A stretch of 64,000 nucleotides of DNA, taken from assembly GCF_000800255.1 (NCBI RefSeq), contig NZ_CP009747.1, forward strand, positions 744,001 through 808,000. The letters run 5' to 3'. This stretch comes from Pseudomonas parafulva. Lineage in GTDB: Bacteria; Pseudomonadota; Gammaproteobacteria; Pseudomonadales; Pseudomonadaceae. The translations under genes and the position numbers were made by a program. How positions within the stretch are numbered: the first letter of the stretch is position 1; each line of letters begins with the position of its first letter. Below are positions 43,101 to 53,606 of this stretch, in pieces. A model generated the notes under the pieces. The model searched no databases. It was not told the DNA's origin and saw nothing but the letters and a program-made list of their open reading frames with translations.

Positions 43101-46100
43101 GCACGGTCACCGGCAGCGATCCGCATTCCACCGCGGAAACCGCCTCTGGCTCACTGGCCGGGTTGGTCAGCGGCGGCATCGGTGCAATGACCTTCGCGCT
43201 GGTGGGCAACGCTGTCGGCCAATACGGCCAGATCCAGCTCAACGCCGATGGTTCCTACACCTACACGCTCACCTCGGCGCCGAAGTCGCCGGATAACCTC
43301 AATGACGGGGCGAATACGCTGACGGAGTCGTTCACCTATCAGGTGAAGGATTCGCTGGGTAACTCGACCACGGGCACCGTGGTCATCAGCATCGTCGATG
43401 ACGTGCCGAAGGCGGACAGCGATTTCGTCAACGTCTACGAGGGCGGCAGCGTCAGCGGCAATGTGCTGGTCAACGATGTGATCGGTGCCGATGTACGGGC
43501 CGACGGCCAGTATGTCGTGGGCGTGCGCGCGGGCGCCGACACTTCCACCTCGGCCATTGGCCAGCTCGGCGTGCAGGTGGTCGGCCAGTACGGTTACCTG
43601 ACCCTCGATGCCCAGGGCAACGCCACCTATCACGCCAGGCCGGACAGCGTGACGCCGGCCGGTGCCACCGACGTGTTCGTCTACACCATCCGCGATGCCG
43701 ACGGCGACGAAAGCACCACCACCATCACCATCGATATCCACGACTGCTCGCTGGTGGTTGCGCCAGGCGGTGGCGTGACGGTGTACGAAAAGGCCCTCGA
43801 TCTGGTCAAGGACGGCAATGACCTGGCGCCGGGCACGGTCACCGGCAGCGATCCGCATTCCACCGCGGAAACCGCCTCTGGCTCACTGGCCGGGTTGGTC
43901 AGCGGCGGCATCGGTGCAATGACCTTCGCGCTGGTGGGCAACGCTGTCGGCCAATACGGCCAGATCCAGCTCAACGCCGATGGTTCCTACACCTACACGC
44001 TCACCTCGGCGCCGAAGTCGCCGGATAACCTCAATGACGGGGCGAATACGCTGACGGAGTCGTTCACCTATCAGGTGAAGGATTCGCTGGGTAACTCGAC
44101 CACGGGCACCGTGGTCATCAGCATCGTCGATGACGTGCCGAAGGCGCACTGCGACGTCGCCAGCGTGACCGAAGGCGGCGCGGTCAGCGGCAATGTGCTG
44201 GACAATGACATCGTCGGCGCCGACGTGCGGGCCGACGGCCAGTATGTCGTGGGCGTGCGCGCCGGGTCGGATACCTCGACATCGGCGATTGGCCAGCTCG
44301 GTGTGCAGGTGGCTGGCCAGTACGGTTACCTGACCCTCGACGCCCAAGGCAACGCCACCTATCACGCCAACCCGAACAGCGTATCCAAGGCCGGTGCCAC
44401 CGACGTGTTCGTCTACACCATCCGTGATGCCGATGGCGATGAAAGCAGCACGACTCTGACCATCAACGTGCAGGACAGCCGCTTGCTGGCCTGTGAGAAC
44501 AGCGATGTGACGGTGTACGAAAAGGCGCTGGATCTGGTCAAGGACGGCCACGATCTGGCCGCGGGTACGGTCATCGGCAGCGATCCGCAGTCCACCGGCG
44601 AAACGGCCACTGGCAACCTGGCGGGCTCGGTCGGCGGTGGCGTGGGTGCCGTGACCTATAGCCTGGTCGGTAGTACGGTCGGTCAGTTCGGCCAGATTCA
44701 GGTCAATGCGGACGGCACCTACACCTATACCCTCACCTCGGCGCCGAAGACGCCGAGTGGTGCCGATGACGGTGCCAACCGGGTCATCGAGCAATTCACC
44801 TACAAAGCCACCGATTCGCTGGGCAACAGCGTGACCAGCACCATCGCCATTTCCATCGTCGATGACGTACCCAAAGCTGTGTGCGCCGAGCGCAGCATCA
44901 CGCCAGGCCAGTTGGACTCCAACATCCTGCTGGTGATCGACGTGTCCGGCAGCATGAACTTCGCCTCCGGTGTTCAAGGGCTGAGCCGACTGGACCTGGC
45001 CAAGCAGTCGATCAACGCGTTGCTCGAGCGCTACGACGAGATGGGCGACATCAAGGTGCAGGTGGTGACCTTTGCTACCGGCGCCTGGGTCAAGACGCCG
45101 GTCTGGGTGTCGATCGCCGAGGCCAAGAGCGTGGTCGCAGGGCTGACCGCCGACGGTTCCACCTACTACGACTCGGCGGTGACCAAGGCCCAAGAAGCCT
45201 TCCTCAGCAGCGGAAAGATCGCCGGGGCGCAGAACGTCAGCTATTTCTTCTCCGATGGTGTACCGACCAATGGGCACGCTATGACGTCGGTACGCGAGGC
45301 CGCTTGGGAGCGGTTCCTTGACGACCAAGGCATCAAGTCCTACGCAATCGGTATGGGCACCGGGGTCAATCAGGCCAATCTCGATCCCTTGGCCTACGAC
45401 GGCAGCAGCCATGTCGACACCGGCTCGGTGGTGGTCACCGACCTCAGTCAGCTCAGTGCGGTACTCACCGGCACCGTGCAGGGCGCGCCGATCACCGGCA
45501 GCCTGTTGAGTGGCGGGCACTTCGGTGCCGACGGCGGTTTCATCAAGGCATTGCTGGTCGATGGCACCACCTACACCTTCGACCCCAAAGCCAATGGCGG
45601 GCAGGGTGGCTACAGCGTGTCGGGCGGACCGGACAAGGCCAGCTTCGACACGCAGGGCAATACCTTGGCAGTCAAGACCGCACTCGGCGGTACGCTGCTG
45701 GTGGACATGGACACCGGCGAGTTCACCTACGCGCCGCCCAAGGACGATGGCAGTCGCCACGTGGAGCGCTTCGGTTTCACCGTCAGCGACAACGACGGCG
45801 ATACCAGCAGCGCCAGCCTGGTGGTGCAGCTCAACAGCAACAGCGCGCCGGTCGCCGGGGCCGACCACATCATCACCAACATCACGGGGGCCAGCATCAG
45901 CGTGCCGATGCAGGCCCTGTTGGCCAACGACAGTGATGCTGACCATGATCGCCTGAGTGCCGCGCCGACCACCTTCACCACCGGCTTCGCCGACAAGGGG
46001 GCCGGCTTCGCCGCCGCCGGTCAGGTGCAGACCCTGCGCTTCGACGGTACGGCCAACACCACGGCCAACCAATTCAAGGAACTGCTGCGCAGCGACTTCA

Positions 46101-47338
46101 CGGCGGTGTCGGGCAGCATGACCGCCGCGCTGGTGGTCGCGGGCTACCTGGGCGCCATCAGCACCAGCAATGCCAACGACGAAGACACGCTGACGGTCAG
46201 CTTGCGCAAGGGTGAGAGCCTGACCTTGGACCACGACCGTCCGGCCGGCAATCTGCAGATGCAGTGGAAGGACACCACGGGCAATTATCAGGCTATCGAC
46301 GATGGTGGCCGCTTCACCGCCAGCCATGACGGGGTGTACAGCCTGCATGTGATCAACACTGAGAATGCGCAAGGCAACAGCAAGGCGGCCGAGAGTTACA
46401 AATTGAGCCTGGTGATCGATTACAGCCAGGCCGAGAACGAAGTCCGGCACGACAGTTATACCCTCAGCGACAACCATGGCGGCGTCGCCACTGGCGCTGT
46501 GGACATCACCTATCAGGCGGGGGCCACCTTGGTGGGGAGTGCGGGCGACGATGTGCTGTTGGCGGGTAACGGCGACGACACCTTGATCGGTGGCGCCGGG
46601 CACGATGTGCTGGTGGGGGGAGAGGGCAACGACCGGTTGTACGGTGGGGAGGGCAACGACCTGCTGATCGGCGGGCCAGGCGACGACCTGCTCGACGGCG
46701 GCGCGGGCAATGACACCGCCAGCTATGCCAGCGCTGGCACGGGCGTGACCGTGGATCTGGCCCATGTCGGGCAACAGAATACCGTGGGTGCTGGGCTCGA
46801 TACCCTGGTCAGCATCGAGAACCTGATCGGTTCTGACCATGACGATCGGCTGTTCGGCAACGACGGCGACAATGTGCTCAATGGCGGCAAGGGCGACGAT
46901 CTGCTGGTCGGCGGCGCGGGTAACGATACCCTGATCGGCGGGCCGGGCAACGATACCCTGACGGGGGGCAGCGGCAACGACACCTTCGTCTGGCAGCAGG
47001 GCGACAGCGGGCACGACCGCGTCACCGACTTCACCCCAGGCAGCGACACGCTCGACCTGTCGCAACTGCTGCAGGGCGAGAACGCCACGGCGGCGTCACT
47101 GGACGACTACCTGCATTTCAAGATCAGCGGCAGTGGTGCCGGGGTGGTATCGACCCTGGAAGTGAGCAGCGTGGCGGGTGCGGCGCCGACCCAGACCATC
47201 GACCTGGCGGGTGTCGACCTGGCGCAGCACTACGGGGTGACCCCGGGCGCTGGCGGCTTGATCGCTGCCGGCTACGACACGGCGGCGCTGATCAACGGCA
47301 TGCTCAACGATCATTCGTTGAAGGTGGATACGGTCTGA
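40121..47338 (+). CDS. giant RTX adhesin, LapA/MapA-like, with vWA domain
   Basis: ATG 40121 is nine bases after GGAGG, so the 2,405-residue product starts MAGSIGVVSKVIGQVF; an ATG two codons upstream is too close to the RBS. Residues 1-150 look like the LapA retention module, with GARRLLVEGDRLFAGEQL and the di-alanine PAAG (about 114-117) fitting the LapG site. A VTPP repeat linker follows (about 185-225), then Ig-like/VCBS-type repeats to residue 1580, four of them exactly 244 residues long. A vWA domain with DVSGS MIDAS spans about 1596-1780. RTX nonapeptides (GGxGxDxLx type) begin near 2137, and the C-terminus is a type I secretion signal. It should anchor cells in biofilms by cyclic-di-GMP-controlled retention. 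Confidence 0.92.
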   Translation: MAGSIGVVSKVIGQVFAVASDGARRLLVEGDRLFAGEQLDTGLGGAVAVRLANGAELTLGRGSSLTLTPDLLANHAPHVQAPDPTPTQAQLSDVERLQQAIAAGGDPTQEGEAPAAGPGANGAPGALGGGHSFVLLTEVAGRVDPTVGFPTAGFNGTPELANRDLGGLDPSGNPPGAGPATNPPPVTPPVTPPVTPPVTPPVTPPVTPPVNPPVTPPVTPPDHPVTLGGLDLSPAELSLNEANLPQGSAPNPQALTQTGSFTVVALDGLFNLSVGGINVVIAGVVTGVGQSITTGLGNQLTITGYDAGNGLVSYSYTLTGAEQQPAGDGANLLGEHFAVLASDTDGDTASGSLDVIIRDDVPTAVNDSNPLSANEQSVQLTGNVLDNDIQGADRIASGPVVAGTYAGTYGTLQLAADGSYTYTLNPDAADFKNLHGGGRGTETFTYTLRDADGDTSNATLTLNVTNLDDPVILRGLDVDGGELTVYEKNLSTGTSPDPAALTQQGSFTVSAADGLQSLSVGGIAVVSGGVVAGFPQSIVTALGNTLTLLGYDPATGVVSYSYTLRGNEGHPDGQGANSLSEHFSVIAQDTDGSRATASLDVNIVDDVPQASSDVATVYEGGTVSANVLVNDVIGADVRADGQYVVGVRAGADTSTSASGNLGTAVVGLYGTLTLDAAGNAVYHANPNVAPPSGAVDVFVYTLRDGDGDESTTTLTIDVRDCALIVGPNDGVTVYEKALDLIKDGNDLAPGTVVGSDPQSNAETASGTLAGTVSGGVGALTFALVGNAVGQYGQIQLNADGSYTYTLTSAPKSPDNLNDGANTLTESFTYQVKDSLGNSTTGTVVISIVDDVPKADSDFVNVYEGGSVSGNVLVNDVIGADVRADGQYVVGVRAGADTSTSAIGQLGVQVVGQYGYLTLDAQGNATYHARPDSVTPAGATDVFVYTIRDADGDESTTTITIDIHDCSLVVAPGGGVTVYEKALDLVKDGNDLAPGTVTGSDPHSTAETASGSLAGLVSGGIGAMTFALVGNAVGQYGQIQLNADGSYTYTLTSAPKSPDNLNDGANTLTESFTYQVKDSLGNSTTGTVVISIVDDVPKADSDFVNVYEGGSVSGNVLVNDVIGADVRADGQYVVGVRAGADTSTSAIGQLGVQVVGQYGYLTLDAQGNATYHARPDSVTPAGATDVFVYTIRDADGDESTTTITIDIHDCSLVVAPGGGVTVYEKALDLVKDGNDLAPGTVTGSDPHSTAETASGSLAGLVSGGIGAMTFALVGNAVGQYGQIQLNADGSYTYTLTSAPKSPDNLNDGANTLTESFTYQVKDSLGNSTTGTVVISIVDDVPKAHCDVASVTEGGAVSGNVLDNDIVGADVRADGQYVVGVRAGSDTSTSAIGQLGVQVAGQYGYLTLDAQGNATYHANPNSVSKAGATDVFVYTIRDADGDESSTTLTINVQDSRLLACENSDVTVYEKALDLVKDGHDLAAGTVIGSDPQSTGETATGNLAGSVGGGVGAVTYSLVGSTVGQFGQIQVNADGTYTYTLTSAPKTPSGADDGANRVIEQFTYKATDSLGNSVTSTIAISIVDDVPKAVCAERSITPGQLDSNILLVIDVSGSMNFASGVQGLSRLDLAKQSINALLERYDEMGDIKVQVVTFATGAWVKTPVWVSIAEAKSVVAGLTADGSTYYDSAVTKAQEAFLSSGKIAGAQNVSYFFSDGVPTNGHAMTSVREAAWERFLDDQGIKSYAIGMGTGVNQANLDPLAYDGSSHVDTGSVVVTDLSQLSAVLTGTVQGAPITGSLLSGGHFGADGGFIKALLVDGTTYTFDPKANGGQGGYSVSGGPDKASFDTQGNTLAVKTALGGTLLVDMDTGEFTYAPPKDDGSRHVERFGFTVSDNDGDTSSASLVVQLNSNSAPVAGADHIITNITGASISVPMQALLANDSDADHDRLSAAPTTFTTGFADKGAGFAAAGQVQTLRFDGTANTTANQFKELLRSDFTAVSGSMTAALVVAGYLGAISTSNANDEDTLTVSLRKGESLTLDHDRPAGNLQMQWKDTTGNYQAIDDGGRFTASHDGVYSLHVINTENAQGNSKAAESYKLSLVIDYSQAENEVRHDSYTLSDNHGGVATGAVDITYQAGATLVGSAGDDVLLAGNGDDTLIGGAGHDVLVGGEGNDRLYGGEGNDLLIGGPGDDLLDGGAGNDTASYASAGTGVTVDLAHVGQQNTVGAGLDTLVSIENLIGSDHDDRLFGNDGDNVLNGGKGDDLLVGGAGNDTLIGGPGNDTLTGGSGNDTFVWQQGDSGHDRVTDFTPGSDTLDLSQLLQGENATAASLDDYLHFKISGSGAGVVSTLEVSSVAGAAPTQTIDLAGVDLAQHYGVTPGAGGLIAAGYDTAALINGMLNDHSLKVDTV
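40665..40792 (+). repeat. codon-level proline-rich VTPP repeat in the adhesin
   Basis: Roughly ten 12-bp units of the form CCN-CCN-GTN-ACN encode a Val-Thr-Pro-Pro linker between the retention module and the first Ig-like repeat. Third-position variation among units suggests the repeat is not perfectly recent. It may act as an extended spacer through the periplasm or the TolC channel. Confidence 0.8.
41933..44860 (+). repeat. four tandem 732-bp repeats in the adhesin gene
   Basis: Units begin at 41933, 42665, 43397 and 44129 and end at 44860, each exactly 732 bp (244 residues) from one DDVP motif to the next. Units two and three encode identical protein with only a few synonymous changes. 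The second half of unit one is also nearly identical to them, while unit four is more diverged. Each unit contains two Ig-like folds with Asp-rich calcium-binding turns. Confidence 0.93.
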
Positions 47339-47363
47339 TTGCCAGGCGGCTGCGCCGGCCTGT

Positions 47364-47729
47364 TCAGGGCCGGTGCAGGGTCTTCTGCTTGAGGATGTAG
47401 AGACTGACCAGCACGGCGCTGGTGAGCATGAAGGCCCGTGCCCAGAACAGGGGCACCAAGTAGCACGACAGGCCGATGCTGGCCCACATCAGGCCGATGG
47501 CGTACACCTTGCCCTTGAGTGGAATGCCCTGTCCATCGAGGTAGTCGCGGATCCAGGGGCCGAGCCGGGGATGCTCGACCAACCACGCGTGAAAGCGCGG
47601 GGAGCTGCGGGCGAAACAGGCGGCTGCCAGCAGCAGGAACGGGGTGGTCGGCAAGACCGGCAAGAAGATGCCGATCACCCCCAGCGCGACACTGAGCCAG
47701 CCAATGGCCAGCAGCAGATAGCGCACCAC
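47364..47729 (-). CDS. ybaN: YbaN/DUF454 family inner-membrane protein
   Basis: A 121-residue membrane protein with three or four helices. The N-terminal LLLAIGWLSVALGVIGIFLPVLPTTPFLLLAAACFARSSPRFHAWL is the DUF454 signature. E. coli YbaN is uncharacterised, so no reaction is proposed. It is the downstream member of a two-gene set with the YecA-like gene. Confidence 0.88.
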   Translation of the reverse strand: MVRYLLLAIGWLSVALGVIGIFLPVLPTTPFLLLAAACFARSSPRFHAWLVEHPRLGPWIRDYLDGQGIPLKGKVYAIGLMWASIGLSCYLVPLFWARAFMLTSAVLVSLYILKQKTLHRP

Positions 47730-47735
47730 CGCCGA

Positions 47736-48323
47736 TCAGTGGTGGCGTGGCTTGAGCAGTGCCGGCTTCTCTTCCGGGGCGTGCAGCAGCAGGAACAAGG
47801 CGCTGAGGGCCTCGGGAATCTGCACGATCATGTCGTCCTGCAAGTTGGCGTTGCTGGCGATGTCGGCGAACTCCGGCTGTTCGTCGAACAGGCCCGAGCC
47901 GACCATGATCGGCAGCAGCATTTCGCTGACTTCCTCTTCGGCATTCTCGAACCAGGCTTCTTCGCGCAGGAACACGCCTTCCATGAACCCGATGCACCAG
48001 CCGCGCAGTTCGGAATCGTCCGGCTCGTCGGTCAGGTCGAGCTCGCAGGGCAGGTCGAATTCCTCGTCGCTGGCCAGTTGGCGGGCGATGTGGCCTTTGA
48101 GGGCGACCAGGGTGGCCTCGATTTCGACGTGCTGGGCTTCGCTGGCGTAATGCGGTTCCTCGGCGAACAGCGCGTCGATCCATTCACGTTCGGGCACCTC
48201 CTCCGAGCAGATCGACAGCGCGGTCAGGTAGCCGTGTGCGGCGACGTAGTCCAGCGCCTCTTCGTGCAGCTCGTCGGCGTCGAGGAAGGCTTGCAGGCGG
48301 GTCAGTTGCTCGGCGAAGGACAT
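47736..48323 (-). CDS. YecA/UPF0149-family protein
   Basis: A 195-residue acidic protein of the YecA/YgfB (UPF0149) group. The family pattern is seen in the N-terminal LDADELHEEALDYVAAHGYLTALSICSEEV, the central ELRGWCIGFMEGVFLREEAWF and the end EALSALFLLLHAPEE. The C-terminal SEC-C zinc motif found in some YecA proteins is absent. Function is unknown. It precedes ybaN on the minus strand with a six-base gap and is divergent from recQ. Confidence 0.82.
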   Translation of the reverse strand: MSFAEQLTRLQAFLDADELHEEALDYVAAHGYLTALSICSEEVPEREWIDALFAEEPHYASEAQHVEIEATLVALKGHIARQLASDEEFDLPCELDLTDEPDDSELRGWCIGFMEGVFLREEAWFENAEEEVSEMLLPIMVGSGLFDEQPEFADIASNANLQDDMIVQIPEALSALFLLLHAPEEKPALLKPRHH

Positions 48324-48566
48324 TACGGGGCTACCTTGGGGAATAAACGATGCTGAATTCTAGCACCTTGCAGCGATGGCGGGGCAAAGGGAACGTCTGT
48401 CATCCCAGCCTGCCGCAGGTCAGGGCAGTGGGGTATACTTCGCCGTTTTCGAGCCAGGTGGCGCCTTGGCGTCATTCGGCAAAAAACGCTTACGCATCCG
48501 GCGTGTGCGCAGCGGATTTATCGTCCAGCCTGTCTGCGGGATGGTACGACGATCGTGGAGTGGCAA

Positions 48567-50711
<2,145 letters not shown>

Positions 50712-50789
50712 GCTGACCGGCGTCATGCTCTGCGTCGATTTTCGGCGCATTCCCACAGGCTGAGCCTTGCCTGATCCTGTGGGGCATGA

Positions 50790-50808
50790 TTAGCTGACTA
50801 ACTATTAG
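50790..50808. promoter_or_regulatory. candidate MarR/SlyA operator
   Basis: Alternating TTAG and CTAA half-sites give two overlapping palindromes, TTAG-CTGA-CTAA (50790-50801) and CTAA-CTA-TTAG (50798-50808). They lie 20 bp before the MarR start, a good position for autorepression. Confidence 0.5.
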
Positions 50809-50828
50809 TTTCCATCCACGAGTTGCCT

Positions 50829-51266
50829 ATGCCCCTCACCGACAATCAACACCGCTTCGGCATGCAGCTGGCACAGATGTCCCGAGGCTGGCGTGCCGAA
50901 CTGGACCGTCGTTTGGCCGGGCTCAATCTGTCCCAGGCGCGCTGGCTGGTGTTGCTGCACCTGGCCCGGTTCAGCGAAGCACCCACCCAGCGCGAGCTGG
51001 CGCAGAGCGTCGGCGTCGAAGGTCCGACCCTGGCGCGACTGCTCGACAGCCTGGAAAACCAGGGGCTGGTCCGTCGCCAGGCCGTCATGGAAGACCGCCG
51101 CGCCAAGAAAATCCTGCTGTGTCCGCCGGCCAAGCCGCTGATCGACCAGATCGAGACCATCGCCAACGCCTTGCGCGCGGAGCTGTTCACCGGCGTCGAC
51201 GAGGCAGACCTGGACGTGTGCATGCGGGTGCATGCGAAAATTCTCGGCAACCTGGAGAAGCCTTGA
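50829..51266 (+). CDS. MarR/SlyA-family regulator
   Basis: A 145-residue winged-helix protein with ATG 50829 (MPLTDNQHRFGMQLAQMSR). The DNA-binding part (RWLVLLHLARF, PTQRELAQSVGVEGPTLARLLDSLENQGLVRRQ, MEDRRAKKILL) has the MarR pattern, and the flanking helices form the dimer interface. SlyA-type members respond to phenolic or oxidative ligands. The gene stands alone with a palindromic operator just upstream and a strong terminator downstream, so autoregulation is likely. Targets are unknown. Confidence 0.9.
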   Translation: MPLTDNQHRFGMQLAQMSRGWRAELDRRLAGLNLSQARWLVLLHLARFSEAPTQRELAQSVGVEGPTLARLLDSLENQGLVRRQAVMEDRRAKKILLCPPAKPLIDQIETIANALRAELFTGVDEADLDVCMRVHAKILGNLEKP

Positions 51267-51295
51267 GGTTCAACGGCGCACCCGCGCGCGCACGC

Positions 51296-51324
51296 AAAAG
51301 CGGATGGCGGCCCCATCCGCTTTT
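51296..51324. terminator. bidirectional Rho-independent terminator
   Basis: An 8-bp stem (51300-51307 with 51313-51320) with a five-base loop is extended by AAAA/TTTT pairs on its flanks. It separates the convergent MarR and PlpD genes and can serve both. Confidence 0.88.
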
Positions 51325-51353
51325 TCCATTTCTTTGGCCGGGCCCGTCGACAC

Positions 51354-53537
51354 TCAGAAGCTGCTGCCCAAATTCAAGTACACCGCCTTCTGATGCTCGG
51401 TGTTGATTCCGTAGCTGATGTTCAAAGGCCCCAGTGGCGTCTCCAGTCCCAGGAACACGCTGGCCGCGTTGATGTAGCCGCTGTCGAAGTCGTTGTCGTT
51501 GTTCCACGCGCGGCCACGCTCCAGCGACCCGCCCAGGTACAAGGGCAGATCCAATGGCACATAGGCCCGAGGCGTCAGCCGGCGGTAATACACCATGCGC
51601 ATCAGGCTGATGTTCTGGCCTGACAGCGAATCCTGGCGGAACCCCGACAGTTGCCTGGCTCCCCCGAGCACGAAGCTGGAAGTCACCACCTCGGTATCGT
51701 CCAGGGTGCGTCCGTAGCGGCCACCCAACACCCAGGTATTGGCGCCGTAACTCAAGGCTTTATCCAGGTGGAACTGCCATTGGCGGTAGTCGCTGTCCGA
51801 GTCCAGCGAGCGGTCGAACTTGCGCAGGCTCAGGCCGATGTCTTCGCCGCTGTGGGGGAAGTAGACGTTGTCGAAGGTGTCGAAGGAGTACTTCAGTTCG
51901 TAGAAGCCCTCGTTGAAGCTGACTTTGGGCAGGCTCTGATCGCCAATGCGCACCTCAGCCTCGCCCCAGGCCTTGCCGACGCCGAGTCGCACTTCGCCGT
52001 AGGTGCCGATCTGTCGGCCCAGGTTGAGGCCGAACCCGTAGCGTTCCAGGCGGTACTCGGCGACCGGATCGTTGTCCAGGGTGGCTTCGATGTTCTGCGA
52101 ACCCAGGGACAGATAGGGGGCGACGAAGTAGCGCGAGCCCACGTCCAGCGGTTGGTAGAACTCGCTGTACAGCTCCTGCTGGTCGCCGATCTGCGCGCGC
52201 GTGAGCCATTCGGCGCCCAGCCGGTTGATGCCATTGACGCGGTAGCTGGCACCGAGGTTGAAGGCGCTGTCGCCGCGCATGTCGTCCGAGAGGTTCAGGC
52301 CCAGACGCAGGTAGTCGGTGCCGCCACGCCGGCCACGGGCATTGATCACCAGGGTATTGTCGTCGCCCTTGTGTACCACGCGGTACTGCACGCGGTCGAA
52401 GTAGTCCAGCCCGTACAGGGTGCCCATGTCGGTTTGCAGGCGATCCAGCGCCAGCGGCTCGCCGATGGGCTGGCGGATGTAGTAGCGGATCACCTCGTCG
52501 CTGACCTTCGAGTCGTTCTCGACCTTGATCGCCGTGATCACCGGCGTGCGCTGGCGCGGTGAGCGGGCCACGGCCAGTTCGGCGTCACCGGCCTGGCGCA
52601 GCCCGGCCAGGCGCGCGTCGAGGGCGCGGGTGGCTCGGTAGCCCGCGTCGATCATGTCCTGGGCGCGGCCGAAATCGGTGACGCCGAAGGCGCTCAGCGG
52701 TGGTTGCACAAGAATGTCTTCGCGGCCCAGGCTGGCCAGCTGTTCTTCGGAGTTGCGCCGGGTCATCAGGGTGATCGACTGATTGAGCACGTCCACCACA
52801 GTGGCCAGTTGCTTGCGCGAGCGCAGCGGGGTGCCGATGTCCACCACGATGGCCAGGTCGACGCCCATTTCCCGCACGACATCCAGCGGAATGTTGTCGA
52901 CCATGCCGCCGTCGACCAGCAGGCGGCCGTCCAGCTCCACCGGCGCGAACACCGCTGGAATCGACATGCTGGCCCGCACCACCTGCGGCAGGTGGCCACG
53001 GCGGAACACCACCTTTTCGCCACTGGCGATGTCGGTGGCGACGGCGCGGAACGGGATGGGCAGTTTGTCGAAATCGCGGATGTCGGCGGTATGGGCCAGC
53101 TTGCTTTCCAGCAGCAGCGACAGGTTCTGGCCCTGGATTACCCCCAGCGGCAGACCCAGGCTGCCGTCGTCGCGAAAGCTGAGCTTCTGCTTGACCAGGA
53201 AGTCGCGGTCGTCCTGCTTGCGCCTGAACGGCACGTCCTTGCGCGGTGGCGCATCGGACAGCGCCTGCTGCCAGTCGAGGGTCAGCGCCAGGTGTTCGAG
53301 TTCCTCGATGCTGTAGCCCGAGGCGTACAGCCCGCCGACCACCGCCCCCATGCTGGTGCCAGCGATGGCGTCGATGCGCACGCCCTGTTCTTCGAGGGCC
53401 TTGAGCACGCCGATGTGGGCCAGGCCTCGGGCGGCGCCGCCGGACAGCACCAGGCCGACCTTGGGCCGGGGCGCGTCGGCCGCGTGCAGGACAAGCGGGG
53501 TGAGGGTCAGCAACAGGCATAACAGCAGACGGCGCAT
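51354..53537 (-). CDS. plpD: patatin-like phospholipase fused to a BamA-type barrel (PlpD, type Vd secretion)
   Basis: A 727-residue protein starting MRRLLLCLLLTLTPLVLHA (ATG 53537) with a signal peptide. The patatin domain occupies roughly 30-320, showing the oxyanion hole GGAARGLAHIGVL, catalytic Ser in GTSMGAVVGG and Asp in DGGMVDNIPL. A POTRA domain (about 335-410) follows and then a barrel ending in YLNLGSSF. PlpD-type proteins secrete their own A1 phospholipase domain. An upstream in-frame ATG at 53561 would lack the clean signal sequence. Confidence 0.92.
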   Translation of the reverse strand: MRRLLLCLLLTLTPLVLHAADAPRPKVGLVLSGGAARGLAHIGVLKALEEQGVRIDAIAGTSMGAVVGGLYASGYSIEELEHLALTLDWQQALSDAPPRKDVPFRRKQDDRDFLVKQKLSFRDDGSLGLPLGVIQGQNLSLLLESKLAHTADIRDFDKLPIPFRAVATDIASGEKVVFRRGHLPQVVRASMSIPAVFAPVELDGRLLVDGGMVDNIPLDVVREMGVDLAIVVDIGTPLRSRKQLATVVDVLNQSITLMTRRNSEEQLASLGREDILVQPPLSAFGVTDFGRAQDMIDAGYRATRALDARLAGLRQAGDAELAVARSPRQRTPVITAIKVENDSKVSDEVIRYYIRQPIGEPLALDRLQTDMGTLYGLDYFDRVQYRVVHKGDDNTLVINARGRRGGTDYLRLGLNLSDDMRGDSAFNLGASYRVNGINRLGAEWLTRAQIGDQQELYSEFYQPLDVGSRYFVAPYLSLGSQNIEATLDNDPVAEYRLERYGFGLNLGRQIGTYGEVRLGVGKAWGEAEVRIGDQSLPKVSFNEGFYELKYSFDTFDNVYFPHSGEDIGLSLRKFDRSLDSDSDYRQWQFHLDKALSYGANTWVLGGRYGRTLDDTEVVTSSFVLGGARQLSGFRQDSLSGQNISLMRMVYYRRLTPRAYVPLDLPLYLGGSLERGRAWNNDNDFDSGYINAASVFLGLETPLGPLNISYGINTEHQKAVYLNLGSSF

Positions 53538-53606
53538 CGTGAGTCTCAAAACCGTGGGCAAAGACCGCTAGTATAAGCGGCCCATTTCAGCAGGAGACGT
53601 TTGACC

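Noticed and set aside
41933..44860. Repeats considered as a CRISPR array or mobile element
   Set aside because: The units are 732 bp, in frame and encode Ig-like domains of the adhesin. There are no short repeats with unique spacers.
43883..47065. A 1,060-residue open frame on the minus strand under the adhesin gene
   Set aside because: It runs antisense through the repeat, vWA and RTX regions of the adhesin. Its sequence is the low-complexity His/Gln/Val/Ala pattern of a GC-rich shadow frame, and there is no ribosome-binding site or recognisable domain.
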